DNA from: Ga0077555 sp050250755
GTDB lineage: Bacteria > Pseudomonadota > Alphaproteobacteria > Rhizobiales > Hyphomicrobiaceae
Assembly: GCA_050250755.1 (NCBI GenBank)
Contig: JBFWOB010000033.1
Coordinates: 4,818 to 68,817, forward strand
DNA length: 64,000 nucleotides
Direction: 5' to 3'
Positions within the stretch are counted from its first letter, which is position 1, and each line of letters opens with the position of its first letter. A model generated the notes under the pieces. It was not told the origin of the DNA. It ran no database searches and saw only the letters and a list, made by a program, of their open reading frames with translations. The translations under genes and the position numbers were made by a program. This document shows, one piece after another, positions 9,427 through 18,730 of this stretch.

Positions 9427-10629
9427 CTAGCCGAGATCAGGGGTCAGGTCAAACAGGCGGCGGTGCTCGGCGACGGCAAAGCGATCCGTCATGCCGGCGA
9501 TGAAGTCGCCGATGGTACGCGTACGGGCCATCTCGTTGGATTGGACCAGCGGTAGTCCGCGCTCCCCAGGCATCGAGGACGGATCGTCCATGTACTTCGA
9601 GAAAAGGTCAGCGACGATGCTCTCTGCGCCCCGCATGGCTCGCATCACCCTCTCATGCCGGTAAACGTGATCGAACAGGAATTTTCGCAGATCTTGCAGC
9701 TCGGCGAACATGCCGGGCGAGAAAGCTACGACGGGCTCTCCCGCACGACGCACGTCATCGGGTGAAGTGGGCTCAAGCCGTGCGATTCGACCGCGACTTG
9801 CGGCCAGAACGTCCTCGATCATGGCCGTGATCATGCGTCGGTTGATCTCGTAGAAGGCGCGCCGCTTGTCTCCGCCATCCGCGCGCTCGACCACCTGGCG
9901 GGCAAAATAGCCCACGATCGGTACGTCCTGCAGTTCCTCGAATCGGACGAGACCCGCCCGCAAGGCGTCGTCGATGTCGTGATTGTTGTATGCGATATCA
10001 TCCGCGATGGCCGCGCACTGAGCCTCGGCCGGCGCTTCCAAAGCATCCCCGATTTGATCCGTGAGGCCGGCATCGGCGACTGCCTCGGCGAGAAGAGGCT
10101 GGCGCGACGGATCGATCGGGCCATTATGCTTAACAAGTCCCTCAAGCGTCTCGAATGTCAGATTGAGCCCGTCGAAGGCCCAATACTTGCGCTCCAGCTT
10201 GGTCACCACTCGGAGGCTCTGGGCATTGTGATCGAAGCCCCCGAGGCCAGACATAGCCCGGTCAAGGGACCTCTCGCCCGCATGGCCAAACGGCGGGTGA
10301 CCCAGATCATGCGCCAGCGCCAGTGCTTCGGCCAAGTCCTCGTCGAGCCCGAGTTGACGGGCCATAGCACGGGCGATCTGCGCGACTTCCAGCGAATGAG
10401 TAAGCCGGCTGCGATAATGGTCGCCCTCATGCAGCAGGAAGACCTGGGTCTTGTAGTTCAGTCGCCGGAACGAGGTGGCGTGCACGATCCGGTCGCGGTC
10501 CCGCTGGAAAGGCGTGCGCATGGGGCACGGTGGCTCCGGACATACGCGCCCCTTGGACAAGGCCGGCGAAAATGCCCATGGGGCGAGATTTCGAGGTCGC
10601 GGCGACCAGATCTCCGAGGATTGCTGCAT
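9427..10629 (-). CDS. dgt: Deoxyguanosinetriphosphate triphosphohydrolase-like protein (HD domain)
   Basis: HD-domain phosphohydrolase of the dGTPase family, releasing triphosphate from dNTPs in the cytoplasm. The product is 400 aa from the ATG at 10629, which has GGAG eight bases upstream; a longer frame to 10686 lacks a ribosome site. Diagnostic stretches are RDRDRIVHATSFRRLNYKTQVF, RSRLTHSLEVAQIARA and the metal-binding AHDLGHPPFGHAGE. This is the short type-2 dGTPase form common in alphaproteobacteria; exact nucleotide specificity cannot be read from the sequence. It is divergent from erpA, the pair sharing about 150 bp of upstream DNA. Confidence 0.92.
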   Translation of the reverse strand: MQQSSEIWSPRPRNLAPWAFSPALSKGRVCPEPPCPMRTPFQRDRDRIVHATSFRRLNYKTQVFLLHEGDHYRSRLTHSLEVAQIARAMARQLGLDEDLAEALALAHDLGHPPFGHAGERSLDRAMSGLGGFDHNAQSLRVVTKLERKYWAFDGLNLTFETLEGLVKHNGPIDPSRQPLLAEAVADAGLTDQIGDALEAPAEAQCAAIADDIAYNNHDIDDALRAGLVRFEELQDVPIVGYFARQVVERADGGDKRRAFYEINRRMITAMIEDVLAASRGRIARLEPTSPDDVRRAGEPVVAFSPGMFAELQDLRKFLFDHVYRHERVMRAMRGAESIVADLFSKYMDDPSSMPGERGLPLVQSNEMARTRTIGDFIAGMTDRFAVAEHRRLFDLTPDLG

Positions 10630-10778
10630 GACCGGGCTCCAAAGCGAGACAGCCCCCTCATAGCAGCGATTCCCGTCGAGATGCATTTGACACCGGTCGA
10701 GAGGCGCTTATCTAAAGAGAGTTATCTCGCTAGTATCATAGGCGCGTTATCCGCGACTTGAACCGACCCAGGGACACC

Positions 10779-11126
10779 ATGACCGAAACAATCGCGCAGG
10801 GTTCCGACATCAGCATGACGAAGCGCGCAGCGGAGCAGCTGACCGAGCTGGCAGCCGGCGATCCCACTCGGCCGCTGCTTCGCGTCATCGTCGAAGGCGG
10901 TGGCTGCTCGGGCTTCCAATATAAACTGGACCTCGTGGCCGCCCCGGAGGTCGACGACCTCATCATCGAGCGCGACGGCGCACGGGTGGCGATCGATTCG
11001 GTCTCGATCCCCTTTATGGCCGGCTCCGAGATCGATTTCGTCGATGATTTGATCGGCTCATCATTCCGCATCAATAACCCGCAGGCAACGGCTGCGTGCG
11101 GCTGCGGGACGAGTTTTTCGATCTAG
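10779..11126 (+). CDS. erpA: Iron-sulfur cluster insertion protein ErpA (A-type carrier)
   Basis: A-type carrier that delivers Fe-S clusters to apoproteins. The product is 115 aa from the ATG at 10779, which follows AGGGA; an ATG seven codons upstream lacks a good site. The three ligand cysteines are present: Cys43 in EGGGCSGFQYKL, and Cys107 and Cys109 in ATAACGCGTSF. The sequence is closest in layout to ErpA/HesB proteins. IscA is an alternative name, but no isc operon is adjacent. It is divergent from dgt, a common alphaproteobacterial pairing. Confidence 0.9.
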   Translation: MTETIAQGSDISMTKRAAEQLTELAAGDPTRPLLRVIVEGGGCSGFQYKLDLVAAPEVDDLIIERDGARVAIDSVSIPFMAGSEIDFVDDLIGSSFRINNPQATAACGCGTSFSI

Positions 11127-11174
11127 AGCCGGGATATAGCCGCGCCGAATAGCGCTCGGATCACGCAGAGATCC

Positions 11175-11197
11175 GGCCCTGCCTATGAGATAGGGCC
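11175..11197. terminator. Possible hairpin between convergent erpA and a membrane-protein gene
   Basis: A short interrupted inverted repeat: outer GGCC arms, with an inner CTAT/ATAG stem on a three-base loop. It lies in the 87-bp gap between two convergent genes. There is no T-tract, so this is only a weak terminator candidate. Confidence 0.3.
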
Positions 11198-11213
11198 AGC
11201 GCGTTGGGATGGC

Positions 11214-11585
11214 TCAGTGCCATTCCGTCGGGGTGAGGTAATACCAGCCCATCACGAACGCCAGCATGACCAGGGGGACGGCCACGAATGCAAAAGCGAG
11301 CGACCTGCGTCTGGCCTGCAGGCTGAGCCAAGCACCGAAGACGCCCAGCAGTGGCATTCCCCAAAGCATCACGAACGGATATTCGATCAGCCCCGTAAGG
11401 CCATAGCCGCGCGACACCGGCATCCACGTTGCCCACGACAGCGGTTCAGCGACGACCAACGAAACGTACGTCCATGCAAACACGATGGCGGTCGAAAACA
11501 AGCTATTGGCTATCATCAGTGAGAGCAGCAAACGGGGCGTGCGCACGGGTGCCAGCCCACCGTCCTCATAATAATTGATCAGCAT
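11214..11585 (-). CDS. Small three-helix membrane protein, unknown function
   Basis: A 123-aa product from the ATG at 11585, preceded by GAGG; an ATG at 11618 is a less likely longer start. Three hydrophobic segments are visible: LLLSLMIANSLFSTAIVF, GLIEYPFVMLWGMPLLGV and LAFAFVAVPLVMLAFVMGWY. I recognise no family or active-site motif. It is convergent with erpA and precedes nothing obvious on its strand. It is probably an inner-membrane protein peculiar to this lineage. Confidence 0.65.
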   Translation of the reverse strand: MLINYYEDGGLAPVRTPRLLLSLMIANSLFSTAIVFAWTYVSLVVAEPLSWATWMPVSRGYGLTGLIEYPFVMLWGMPLLGVFGAWLSLQARRRSLAFAFVAVPLVMLAFVMGWYYLTPTEWH

Positions 11586-11750
11586 AGGCGCCTCGCATTT
11601 GCTCAACGGACTGAGCAATGAACGCAGGTACTTCTCCGCCAGCGACCATAATCGGCACGCGTTAACGCTGGCTTACCGGCGCACTCAGGATGACCATCAG
11701 AGTACGGGCTCCCGCTCGCATCGCGCGAGAATCCAGAGCGGGGTGTCCGG

Positions 11751-13712
11751 CTAAGTGATCCGGCCGTCTCTGATCTTTTCGCCTTCGAGACGCTTCTCGG
11801 CCTCGAGCGCCTGGGCCAGTTCCTCGCGGGCGCGCTCCGCCTCGCGCTGACGGTTCCAAAGCGATGCGTAGAGGCCTCCCTTGGCGATCAGCTCGCCATG
11901 CGTGCCCTGCTCAACGAGGCGCCCTTTCTCCAGCACTAGGATGTTGTCGGCAGAAATGATCGTCGACAGGCGATGGGCAATCACAAGCGTGGTGCGATTC
12001 TTCGAGACCCGGTCCAGGGCGTCCTGAATCTCGCGCTCGGTATGACTGTCGAGCGCACTCGTCGCCTCGTCGAGCATCAGGATCGGCGGTGCCTTCAGAA
12101 TTGTCCGGGCAATCGCGACGCGTTGCTTTTCACCCCCTGAAAGCTTCAGCCCGCGTTCTCCGACCATCGTCTCGTAGCCGTCAGGCAGCGCCCGGATGAA
12201 GCTGTCGATCTGCGCGAGGCGGGCGGCCTCCTCGATCTCGGCATCGGTGGCATCGGGCCGGCCGTAGCGAATGTTGTAGAGGATCGTATCGTTGAAAAGG
12301 ACGGTATCCTGCGGCACGACACCGATGGCCGCGCGAAGCGAGGCCTGCGTCACATCGCGGATGTCCTGCCCGTCGATCGTCACACGTCCGCCCGCCACAT
12401 CGTAGAATCGCATCAGGATACGGCTGATGGTCGACTTTCCGGCGCCCGATGGGCCGACGATCGCAACCATCTTCCCGGCCGGAACGTCGAACGTGAGGTC
12501 GTCCAGGATCGTGCGCGCCTTCTCGTACTGAAACGAGACCTTATCGAAGCGGATCGCCCCGCCCTTGATCGCCAGCGGCCTGGCGCCCGGTCTGTCCTCG
12601 ACTTCGGGCTTCTGCTCCAGCACGTCCATCATCCGCTCGATGTCCGTGATGCCCTGTCGAATGTCGCGATACACCATCCCCATGAAGTTCAAGGGAATGA
12701 AAAGTTGCAGCATCAAAGCGTTGACCATAATGAACTGGCCGACGCTCGCCTGTCCGTTGACTACCGCCTGAGCGGCCAGTGCCATGCACGTCGTGAGCGC
12801 AGCGGTGAAGATGACGGCCTGACCGGCATTGAGCATGGCCAACGAGGTGTATGTGCGGATCGAGGCCTGCTCGTAGCTCGCCATCGACGCGTCATAGCGT
12901 GCGGCCTCGCGGGCCTCCGCGCCGAAATACTTTACCGTCTCATAATTCAAGAGACTGTCGATCGCCTTGGTGTTGGCGTCCTGGTCGCTCTCGTTCATTT
13001 GGCGACGGATGCGGACTCGCCATTCGGTCGCGCGCACCGTGAACCCCAGATAACCGACGATCATCGCAAACACGATCAGCACGAAGCGCCAATCGAACTC
13101 GTGCGCCAGGATACCGAGCACCAGCGCAAACTCGATAATGGTCGGTATGACCGTCATCAGCGTCATGCGCGTGATGTTCTCGATCCCCGTGCGACCGCGC
13201 TCGAGTACGCGCGTGAGGCCACCCGTCTTGCGTTCGAGATGGTACCTGAGGGAGAGGCGGTGCATGTGCTCGAACGTCGTCAGCCCCATCCGACGTACGG
13301 CGTTCAATCCGACCCTCGCGAATATGGCTTCCCGAAATTGATTGAGCGTCGACATCGTCACGCGCGCGACGCCGTACGCGAGCGTGGCGAGAATTGGCGC
13401 ACCGATTGCCCAGGCCGCCTGCGAGGCCGGAACCTTGCCTCCCGCGACTGCGACGAGTGCGTCCGTAGCCCACTTATAAGTGAAAGGTATAGCGACCGTG
13501 ACCAGCTTCGCGGCCAGCATCAGCAGGAACGCATACAGCACGCGACGCTGCAAATCCGGTCGATCATGGGGCCAGACATACGGCGCCAGCGCCCGGAGGG
13601 CGCGAAAACGATTGCTCCGCAACAGATGATGCGCCGCTCTCCGCTCCGGCGGCCCGTCAGGGGGCGGCTCGCGAGGTGGCTGCGGCTGCTCGGGAGTGAA
13701 GACGCGCTGCAT
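11751..13712 (-). CDS. Atm1/HMT1-type ABC exporter (half transporter, membrane plus ATPase)
   Basis: Inner-membrane ABC exporter related to mitochondrial Atm1 and bacterial Atm1, which move glutathione-linked sulfur or metal conjugates. The 653-aa protein has an N-terminal six-helix type I exporter domain with the Atm1 hallmark SLLNYETVKYFGAEAREAARYD. The nucleotide-binding domain has Walker A GPSGAGKST near residue 420, signature LSGGEKQRVAIARTI near 523, Walker B LMLDEATSALD and the H-loop IAHRLST. The C-terminus is a charged, Glu/Arg-rich helix. A palindrome resembling the Irr/ICE box lies 9 bp before the start, which suggests iron or heme control. The first ATG lacks a clear ribosome site. 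Confidence 0.92.
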   Translation of the reverse strand: MQRVFTPEQPQPPREPPPDGPPERRAAHHLLRSNRFRALRALAPYVWPHDRPDLQRRVLYAFLLMLAAKLVTVAIPFTYKWATDALVAVAGGKVPASQAAWAIGAPILATLAYGVARVTMSTLNQFREAIFARVGLNAVRRMGLTTFEHMHRLSLRYHLERKTGGLTRVLERGRTGIENITRMTLMTVIPTIIEFALVLGILAHEFDWRFVLIVFAMIVGYLGFTVRATEWRVRIRRQMNESDQDANTKAIDSLLNYETVKYFGAEAREAARYDASMASYEQASIRTYTSLAMLNAGQAVIFTAALTTCMALAAQAVVNGQASVGQFIMVNALMLQLFIPLNFMGMVYRDIRQGITDIERMMDVLEQKPEVEDRPGARPLAIKGGAIRFDKVSFQYEKARTILDDLTFDVPAGKMVAIVGPSGAGKSTISRILMRFYDVAGGRVTIDGQDIRDVTQASLRAAIGVVPQDTVLFNDTILYNIRYGRPDATDAEIEEAARLAQIDSFIRALPDGYETMVGERGLKLSGGEKQRVAIARTILKAPPILMLDEATSALDSHTEREIQDALDRVSKNRTTLVIAHRLSTIISADNILVLEKGRLVEQGTHGELIAKGGLYASLWNRQREAERAREELAQALEAEKRLEGEKIRDGRIT

Positions 13713-13721
13713 ACCGGGCGT

Positions 13722-13738
13722 CTTAGAACAGTTCTAAG
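13722..13738. promoter_or_regulatory. Irr/ICE-box-like palindrome upstream of the Atm1-type exporter
   Basis: CTTAGAACAGTTCTAAG is a perfect 8+1+8 inverted repeat and fits the TTAGAA-N3-TTCTAA core described for Irr (iron control element) boxes in Rhizobiales. It ends 9 bp before the exporter start codon, so binding would most simply repress initiation. The assignment to Irr is inference from the motif; no irr gene is in view. Confidence 0.6.
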
Positions 13739-13830
13739 CACTTGTCGAACGAGCAGACGCTGCTACCCCCAACCAATCGAACGCGCCTCAGAGAAGCTCA
13801 TTATCGCCTTCACCGCGTTGCAGCTCCCTC

Positions 13831-14235
<405 letters not shown>

Positions 14236-14354
14236 GGGCGGATCTCCTGGATGGATGGGTCGGGCTTCTTATAGGACGAGCACCCAAGGGGTGCACCTGC
14301 GTCGTTCTTTCCTGCATGATGGTGTGGCCGCGACAGGACCGAAAGGCTCTCTCC

Positions 14355-15374
14355 ATGTCTCCCGATATTCGTTTTGCCGATAATCCGCTCTGCCGCCTGC
14401 TAGGGGTTCGCTATCCGATCTGTCAGGCGGGCATGTATCAGGTCGCCTACGGGGAGCTTGCCGCTGCCGTGTCGAACGCAGGTGGACTCGGCGTGATCGG
14501 TTCGGCCTACATGGATCCGGAGCGGCTGCGACAGGAAATCCGTCTCGCCAAGTCCTTGACCGACAAACCACTCGGCGTGGACATCTTGTTCGCACGCACG
14601 GAAGGCGCCGGCGAAACAGTCGAGGCATACGAGCGCGAATGCCGTGCGCATATCGAGGTGACCTTCGAGGAAGGTGCCGACGTGATCGTCTCGGGCCTCG
14701 GCAATCCGGGACCGATCGTGCCGCGAGCACACGCGGCTGGAATGAAAGTCATGGCTCTGGTCGGCACTGCACGCCAAGCCATCAGCGTCGAGCGGGCTGG
14801 TGTCGACGCCGTGATTGCATCGGGACATGACGGCGGTGGTCACGTCGGCCGCATCGGCACGATCGCGCTCGTGCCACGGGTTGTCGACGTCGTGCGCATC
14901 CCTGTCGTTGCTGCCGGAGGCATTGCGGATGGTCGCGGCCTCGTCGCCGCGCTGGCGCTCGGAGCGGCCGGCATCTGGATGGGTACCCGCTTCATCGCCA
15001 CGACCGAAGCGCGGGGCCACGTCAACTACAAGCGCCGTATCACGGAGATCGACGAGGACGGCACAGTCGTGACCCGAGCCCACTCGGGCAAAACCAATCG
15101 CATGATCCGCAATGCTTTCACCAAAAGCTGGGAAGGCCGCGAGCGCGAGATCAAGCCCTATCCGCTTCAGCTCAAGGAGGTCGGCGAGCCTGCCTCGAAT
15201 GCCGGACGGATCGGCGGCGACGTTGAGTATGGCGTCTTGCCGAGCGGTCAAAGTGCCGGGCTCATTGGCTCGATCGAGAGCGCGGGCGATGTGGTTCGCC
15301 GAACGGCCGAGCAGGCCTCGCATATCCTCGACGGCTTCGCGGCCATGGCGGGCCGGGCCGGCGACCGCGGGTAA
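14355..15374 (+). CDS. FMN-dependent nitronate monooxygenase-like protein (NPD/NMO family)
   Basis: TIM-barrel FMN protein of the 2-nitropropane dioxygenase/nitronate monooxygenase superfamily. The product is 339 aa from the ATG at 14355, with AAAGG upstream; an ATG at 14316 gives 13 extra poorly fitting residues. The N-terminus YPICQAGMYQVAYGELAAAV and the phosphate-binding stretch IASGHDGGGHVGRIGT-x-LVPRVVD, followed by PVVAAGGIADGRG and MGTRFIATTEA, identify the family. Many members act as quinone or enoyl reductases, so the substrate is open. It is the only plus-strand gene between mce and RNase J and resembles the gene at 53339, although the two are not close copies. Confidence 0.85.
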   Translation: MSPDIRFADNPLCRLLGVRYPICQAGMYQVAYGELAAAVSNAGGLGVIGSAYMDPERLRQEIRLAKSLTDKPLGVDILFARTEGAGETVEAYERECRAHIEVTFEEGADVIVSGLGNPGPIVPRAHAAGMKVMALVGTARQAISVERAGVDAVIASGHDGGGHVGRIGTIALVPRVVDVVRIPVVAAGGIADGRGLVAALALGAAGIWMGTRFIATTEARGHVNYKRRITEIDEDGTVVTRAHSGKTNRMIRNAFTKSWEGREREIKPYPLQLKEVGEPASNAGRIGGDVEYGVLPSGQSAGLIGSIESAGDVVRRTAEQASHILDGFAAMAGRAGDRG

Positions 15375-15377
15375 AGC

Positions 15378-16724
15378 TCAGCTTGCTCCCGCCGGATGCA
15401 CTTCCACGAACCAGCCAAGCCGCCTCAATCGCCATGTGCTGATCGCCGTCTCGACCGCATGGGATAGGGTCCAGACGAGAACGCCCACGAAAGCCCCGTT
15501 GACGTCGGGCCAAGCGATCATCGTCGAGCTGGCGACTGCTGCGCTTAGGATGCGTAAGATACCGCTGGCGGCCAACGATCCCGTGGTGCGGGCCTTGGCG
15601 AGCAACCCGCGGAACAGGGCGGCCAAGCTCCAGAAGGGGGCCAGGATCAGCGAAAGCACTAGGGCTGGGGCGGCATAGGTTGCGAGCTCGGGCGTCAGCC
15701 CCATGACACCGCGCAAGATCCGCTCGCGCAACGGCGTCTCGAACAGCACGAACGCCAATGCTGCGAAAATCACGATGAGCTGCGCAGCAAAGACGAGCAT
15801 CGTGCGGACGTCCTCGCGCCGTGCCACCAGCGTTTGCGCAGATTGCGTGAGATTGCGCATCGGCGCCATCAGCAGCGAGACGAGCCCGTGAACGACACCG
15901 AACGCGGCAATGGCAATCTCCGCCTTGGTCAGGCGCCCGAGAAACAGAGTGATGATAAAGATGACGCCCATTTCCGCGGACGCATTGATGATGAGCGGCC
16001 ACGCGAAACGCCAGTAGACGAGAAAACTGTCACGCGTCTCGCGGATAGCCGGAAGCTGCGTCAGGGGGCGCCATACGAAACACCACGCGAAGAGAGTCTC
16101 GGCGGTCATGCAGAGCAAAAGCGCCGCCGCTCCGATCGCCGCGCCGTTCAGCCAGATTGGCAGGACAATCAGCGAACCCGCCAGCGACAGAAGCCGCACC
16201 AGCGTGCTCATAGTGATGACGAATGTCTTGCGGTTCAGCATCAGGAGGGCAAATGCCACTCCACGCAAAATCAACACCGGAACGCTGACGCAGAGCGCTG
16301 CAACTGCAGCCTGGGCTTGCGCCTGCGCTTCCGCGCCGAGGCCGAACCATCGCCCAAATATGACGTGGCCGAGATCCGTGAACGCGGACGCTAGTGCTAT
16401 GACGAGCGGGAGCAACAGAACCAGCCCCATGAACGCCATCAGCCGGCGTATGTCGGCGCGCGCTTTCAAGAACGACAGGCAAACAAGCGCTGTCACTTCC
16501 GTTGAGCTCGTCAGGGCAAAGTAGAACGTGAAAGTGGCGTTGAACGCTGCGAGCGTGACACTCGGCGCGTCCGTCCGTGCAAGGAACGCGTGGATGACCG
16601 ACTTCGACATCATGTTCAGCTCGACCATCAGGACGAGCGGGCCGAAGAACCAATAGCAGTCCCTGAGGCGGATGCCACCGCGGTGCACGCCAGCCACGCC
16701 GGCCGATGCCTCCGTCGCCGTCAT
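15378..16724 (-). CDS. Polytopic membrane protein, MOP/MATE-like (possibly ANKH-like) transporter
   Basis: A 448-aa protein with about 12 hydrophobic segments in two similar halves. After each pair of helices comes an Arg-containing loop, such as PLTQLPAIRETRD and APMRNLTQSAQTLVARRED. The overall pattern resembles the MOP flippase/exporter superfamily. The opening RDCYWFFGPLVLMVELNMMSKSVIHAFLAR and the Leu/Ala-rich halves also recall bacterial relatives of the ANKH pyrophosphate transporter, but I cannot confirm that by eye. It is convergent with the nitronate-monooxygenase-like gene, only 3 bp apart. Substrate unknown. Confidence 0.65.
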   Translation of the reverse strand: MTATEASAGVAGVHRGGIRLRDCYWFFGPLVLMVELNMMSKSVIHAFLARTDAPSVTLAAFNATFTFYFALTSSTEVTALVCLSFLKARADIRRLMAFMGLVLLLPLVIALASAFTDLGHVIFGRWFGLGAEAQAQAQAAVAALCVSVPVLILRGVAFALLMLNRKTFVITMSTLVRLLSLAGSLIVLPIWLNGAAIGAAALLLCMTAETLFAWCFVWRPLTQLPAIRETRDSFLVYWRFAWPLIINASAEMGVIFIITLFLGRLTKAEIAIAAFGVVHGLVSLLMAPMRNLTQSAQTLVARREDVRTMLVFAAQLIVIFAALAFVLFETPLRERILRGVMGLTPELATYAAPALVLSLILAPFWSLAALFRGLLAKARTTGSLAASGILRILSAAVASSTMIAWPDVNGAFVGVLVWTLSHAVETAISTWRLRRLGWFVEVHPAGAS

Positions 16725-16939
16725 GCTTGGTCAATCGGCATCAGTCGGCACTCCCCATGCCAGTCAGTCTGAGCGATGCGCCTAGAAAATTATGCGTAAG
16801 CGGGGAAACGCAAGCCTGTTCGCATAGACCAGCGTCGCAATCCCCCCGCTCGAAGAAGCCCAGCCTGGGCCGCGCGTGGTGCGTATCATGGCCCGCGCAA
16901 CCGTTCATGGAAAGCGGCTGTCCGCGACCGCCTAGCGGC

Positions 16940-18664
16940 TCAATCGCGGCCGCCGCCAACGACCGCGACGAACACCTTCGCGATCGGCTTCTTGCCCCAC
17001 ACTTGATCCACCGCCGCGCGCACGGATCGACGAACCGCCTCGCGCAGCGTTTCGGGATCGCGTCGCCGCTGTGGTGGAATGCTCTTGAGCGTTCCCTCGA
17101 CTGCATCAAAAACGATGTCGTCCAGGCTCTTCCCCGCCATGTCCTCGTAGGGAATGCCATCGAGGGCAATCTCGGGATCAGCCAGAAGCTCGCCCTTACG
17201 CGACAGCACGAGTGACACCGCGATGAGACCGACGAACGCCAGTTTGCGCCGCTCCCGAACGGCGCCGCCATCGCCCGGCACCAACAATCGACCGTCACGA
17301 AAGATGCGGCCCACTGGCACCTGATCGATGATGCGCGGTGCGCCGGGCGCCAACATCAGCATCTCGCCATTGAGCGGCGTCAGCACCTGACCGACGCCGG
17401 ACTCGCGCGCTATGCGTGCGTGCTCCTTCAGGTGGCGGAACTCGCCGTGCATCGGCACGGCGATCTTCGGGCGCACCCAGGCATACATCTGGCGAAGCTC
17501 CTCCCGCCGCGGATGACCGGTCACGTGGACCAGCGCCTCGTTGTCAGTGACGATCTCCGCGCCCATTCGCGCGAGCTTGTTCTGGATCCGACTGATCGAC
17601 TTCTCGTTGCCCGGGATGGTGCGCGACGAGAAAATCACCATGTCACCCGGTGTCAGCGAGATTTCCGGGTGCTCGTTCTCCGCAATGCGGGCGAGCGCCG
17701 CACGCGGCTCGCCCTGGCTACCGGTGACAAGCGCTACGACCTTGTCAGGCGCGACATAGGAGAACTCCTGCTGATCGGACCATCGAAACCCTTGCGGCAG
17801 ATACCCCGTGTCGATCGCCACCTGGATCGCACGGTGCAAGGCGCGGCCAGCAACGACGAGTTGGCGTCCCGAGGCCCGCGCGGCGTCGGCGACGGCACGG
17901 ATGCGTGCGACATTCGAGGCAAACGACGTGACGAGCACGCGGCGCTCGGCCCCCTTGATGATCTTCGCCAGCGATTGCGCAACCTCCAGCTCCGAAGGCG
18001 AGCGGCCATCGCGGAATGCGTTGGTCGAATCGCCGATCAGCGCGAGGACATTCTGGTCACCGAGCACTTGAATGCGCGCTTCGTCGGCCGGCCGGCCCAC
18101 CAGCGGGTGCTGGTCGAACTTCCAGTCGCCGGTATGGAACAGGAGTCCGTGCGGCGTACGGATTGCAAGACCCGATGGCTCCGGGATGGAGTGTGACATG
18201 CACACATACTCGATACCGAAGGGGCCGACATCGAAGCTCCCCCCCAAAGGCACCTCGGTAATCGGGATCTTGAGGCCGTTGCCGTGCTCGGCGAGCTTCA
18301 TCTTGAGGAACGCTGCCGTGAACGGGGTCGCATAGACCGGGCATCGCAGCCGTGGCCATAAATCGATAATCGCCCCGATGTGGTCCTCGTGCGCATGCGT
18401 GAGAACCAGCCCTTCAAGCCCGCTCCCCTGCCCTTCGATGAACTTCAGATCGGGCAGGATTACATCAACGCCCGGGTCGAACTCGCCCTCGGGGAACGTG
18501 ATACCGAGATCGACCATCAACCAGCGGCGCGCCCCCTCGGGTCCGAGGCCGTAGAGGTAGCAATTCATGCCAACCTCGCCGAGACCGCCGAGCGCGACAA
18601 AGACGAGGCCACCCTCCCCGCGCTTGCTGCCTGTCGCCTTGCTGTCCGTGGTATTGGATGCCAT
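16940..18664 (-). CDS. rnj: Ribonuclease J
   Basis: Metallo-beta-lactamase/beta-CASP nuclease with 5'-exo- and endoribonuclease activity in RNA turnover and rRNA maturation. The product is 574 aa. Metal-binding motifs are complete: HAHEDH at 90-95 (HxHxDH), SHSIPE with His158, HTGDWKFD with Asp180 and, in the beta-CASP part, TGSQGEPRAALARIA, SSRTIPGNE and VTGHPRREELRQMYAWVRP. The N-terminus has a short Lys/Thr/Ser-rich extension. An AAAGG site precedes the ATG. It follows birA on the same strand with 66 bp between, at the tail of the complex I region, as in many Hyphomicrobiales. Confidence 0.96.
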   Translation of the reverse strand: MASNTTDSKATGSKRGEGGLVFVALGGLGEVGMNCYLYGLGPEGARRWLMVDLGITFPEGEFDPGVDVILPDLKFIEGQGSGLEGLVLTHAHEDHIGAIIDLWPRLRCPVYATPFTAAFLKMKLAEHGNGLKIPITEVPLGGSFDVGPFGIEYVCMSHSIPEPSGLAIRTPHGLLFHTGDWKFDQHPLVGRPADEARIQVLGDQNVLALIGDSTNAFRDGRSPSELEVAQSLAKIIKGAERRVLVTSFASNVARIRAVADAARASGRQLVVAGRALHRAIQVAIDTGYLPQGFRWSDQQEFSYVAPDKVVALVTGSQGEPRAALARIAENEHPEISLTPGDMVIFSSRTIPGNEKSISRIQNKLARMGAEIVTDNEALVHVTGHPRREELRQMYAWVRPKIAVPMHGEFRHLKEHARIARESGVGQVLTPLNGEMLMLAPGAPRIIDQVPVGRIFRDGRLLVPGDGGAVRERRKLAFVGLIAVSLVLSRKGELLADPEIALDGIPYEDMAGKSLDDIVFDAVEGTLKSIPPQRRRDPETLREAVRRSVRAAVDQVWGKKPIAKVFVAVVGGGRD

Positions 18665-18730
18665 TCCGGCCTTTTCCCATGGGCGGCCGCGTGCCGCCTC
18701 TTGTTTCCGATCTTCGGTGATCGGACACGG

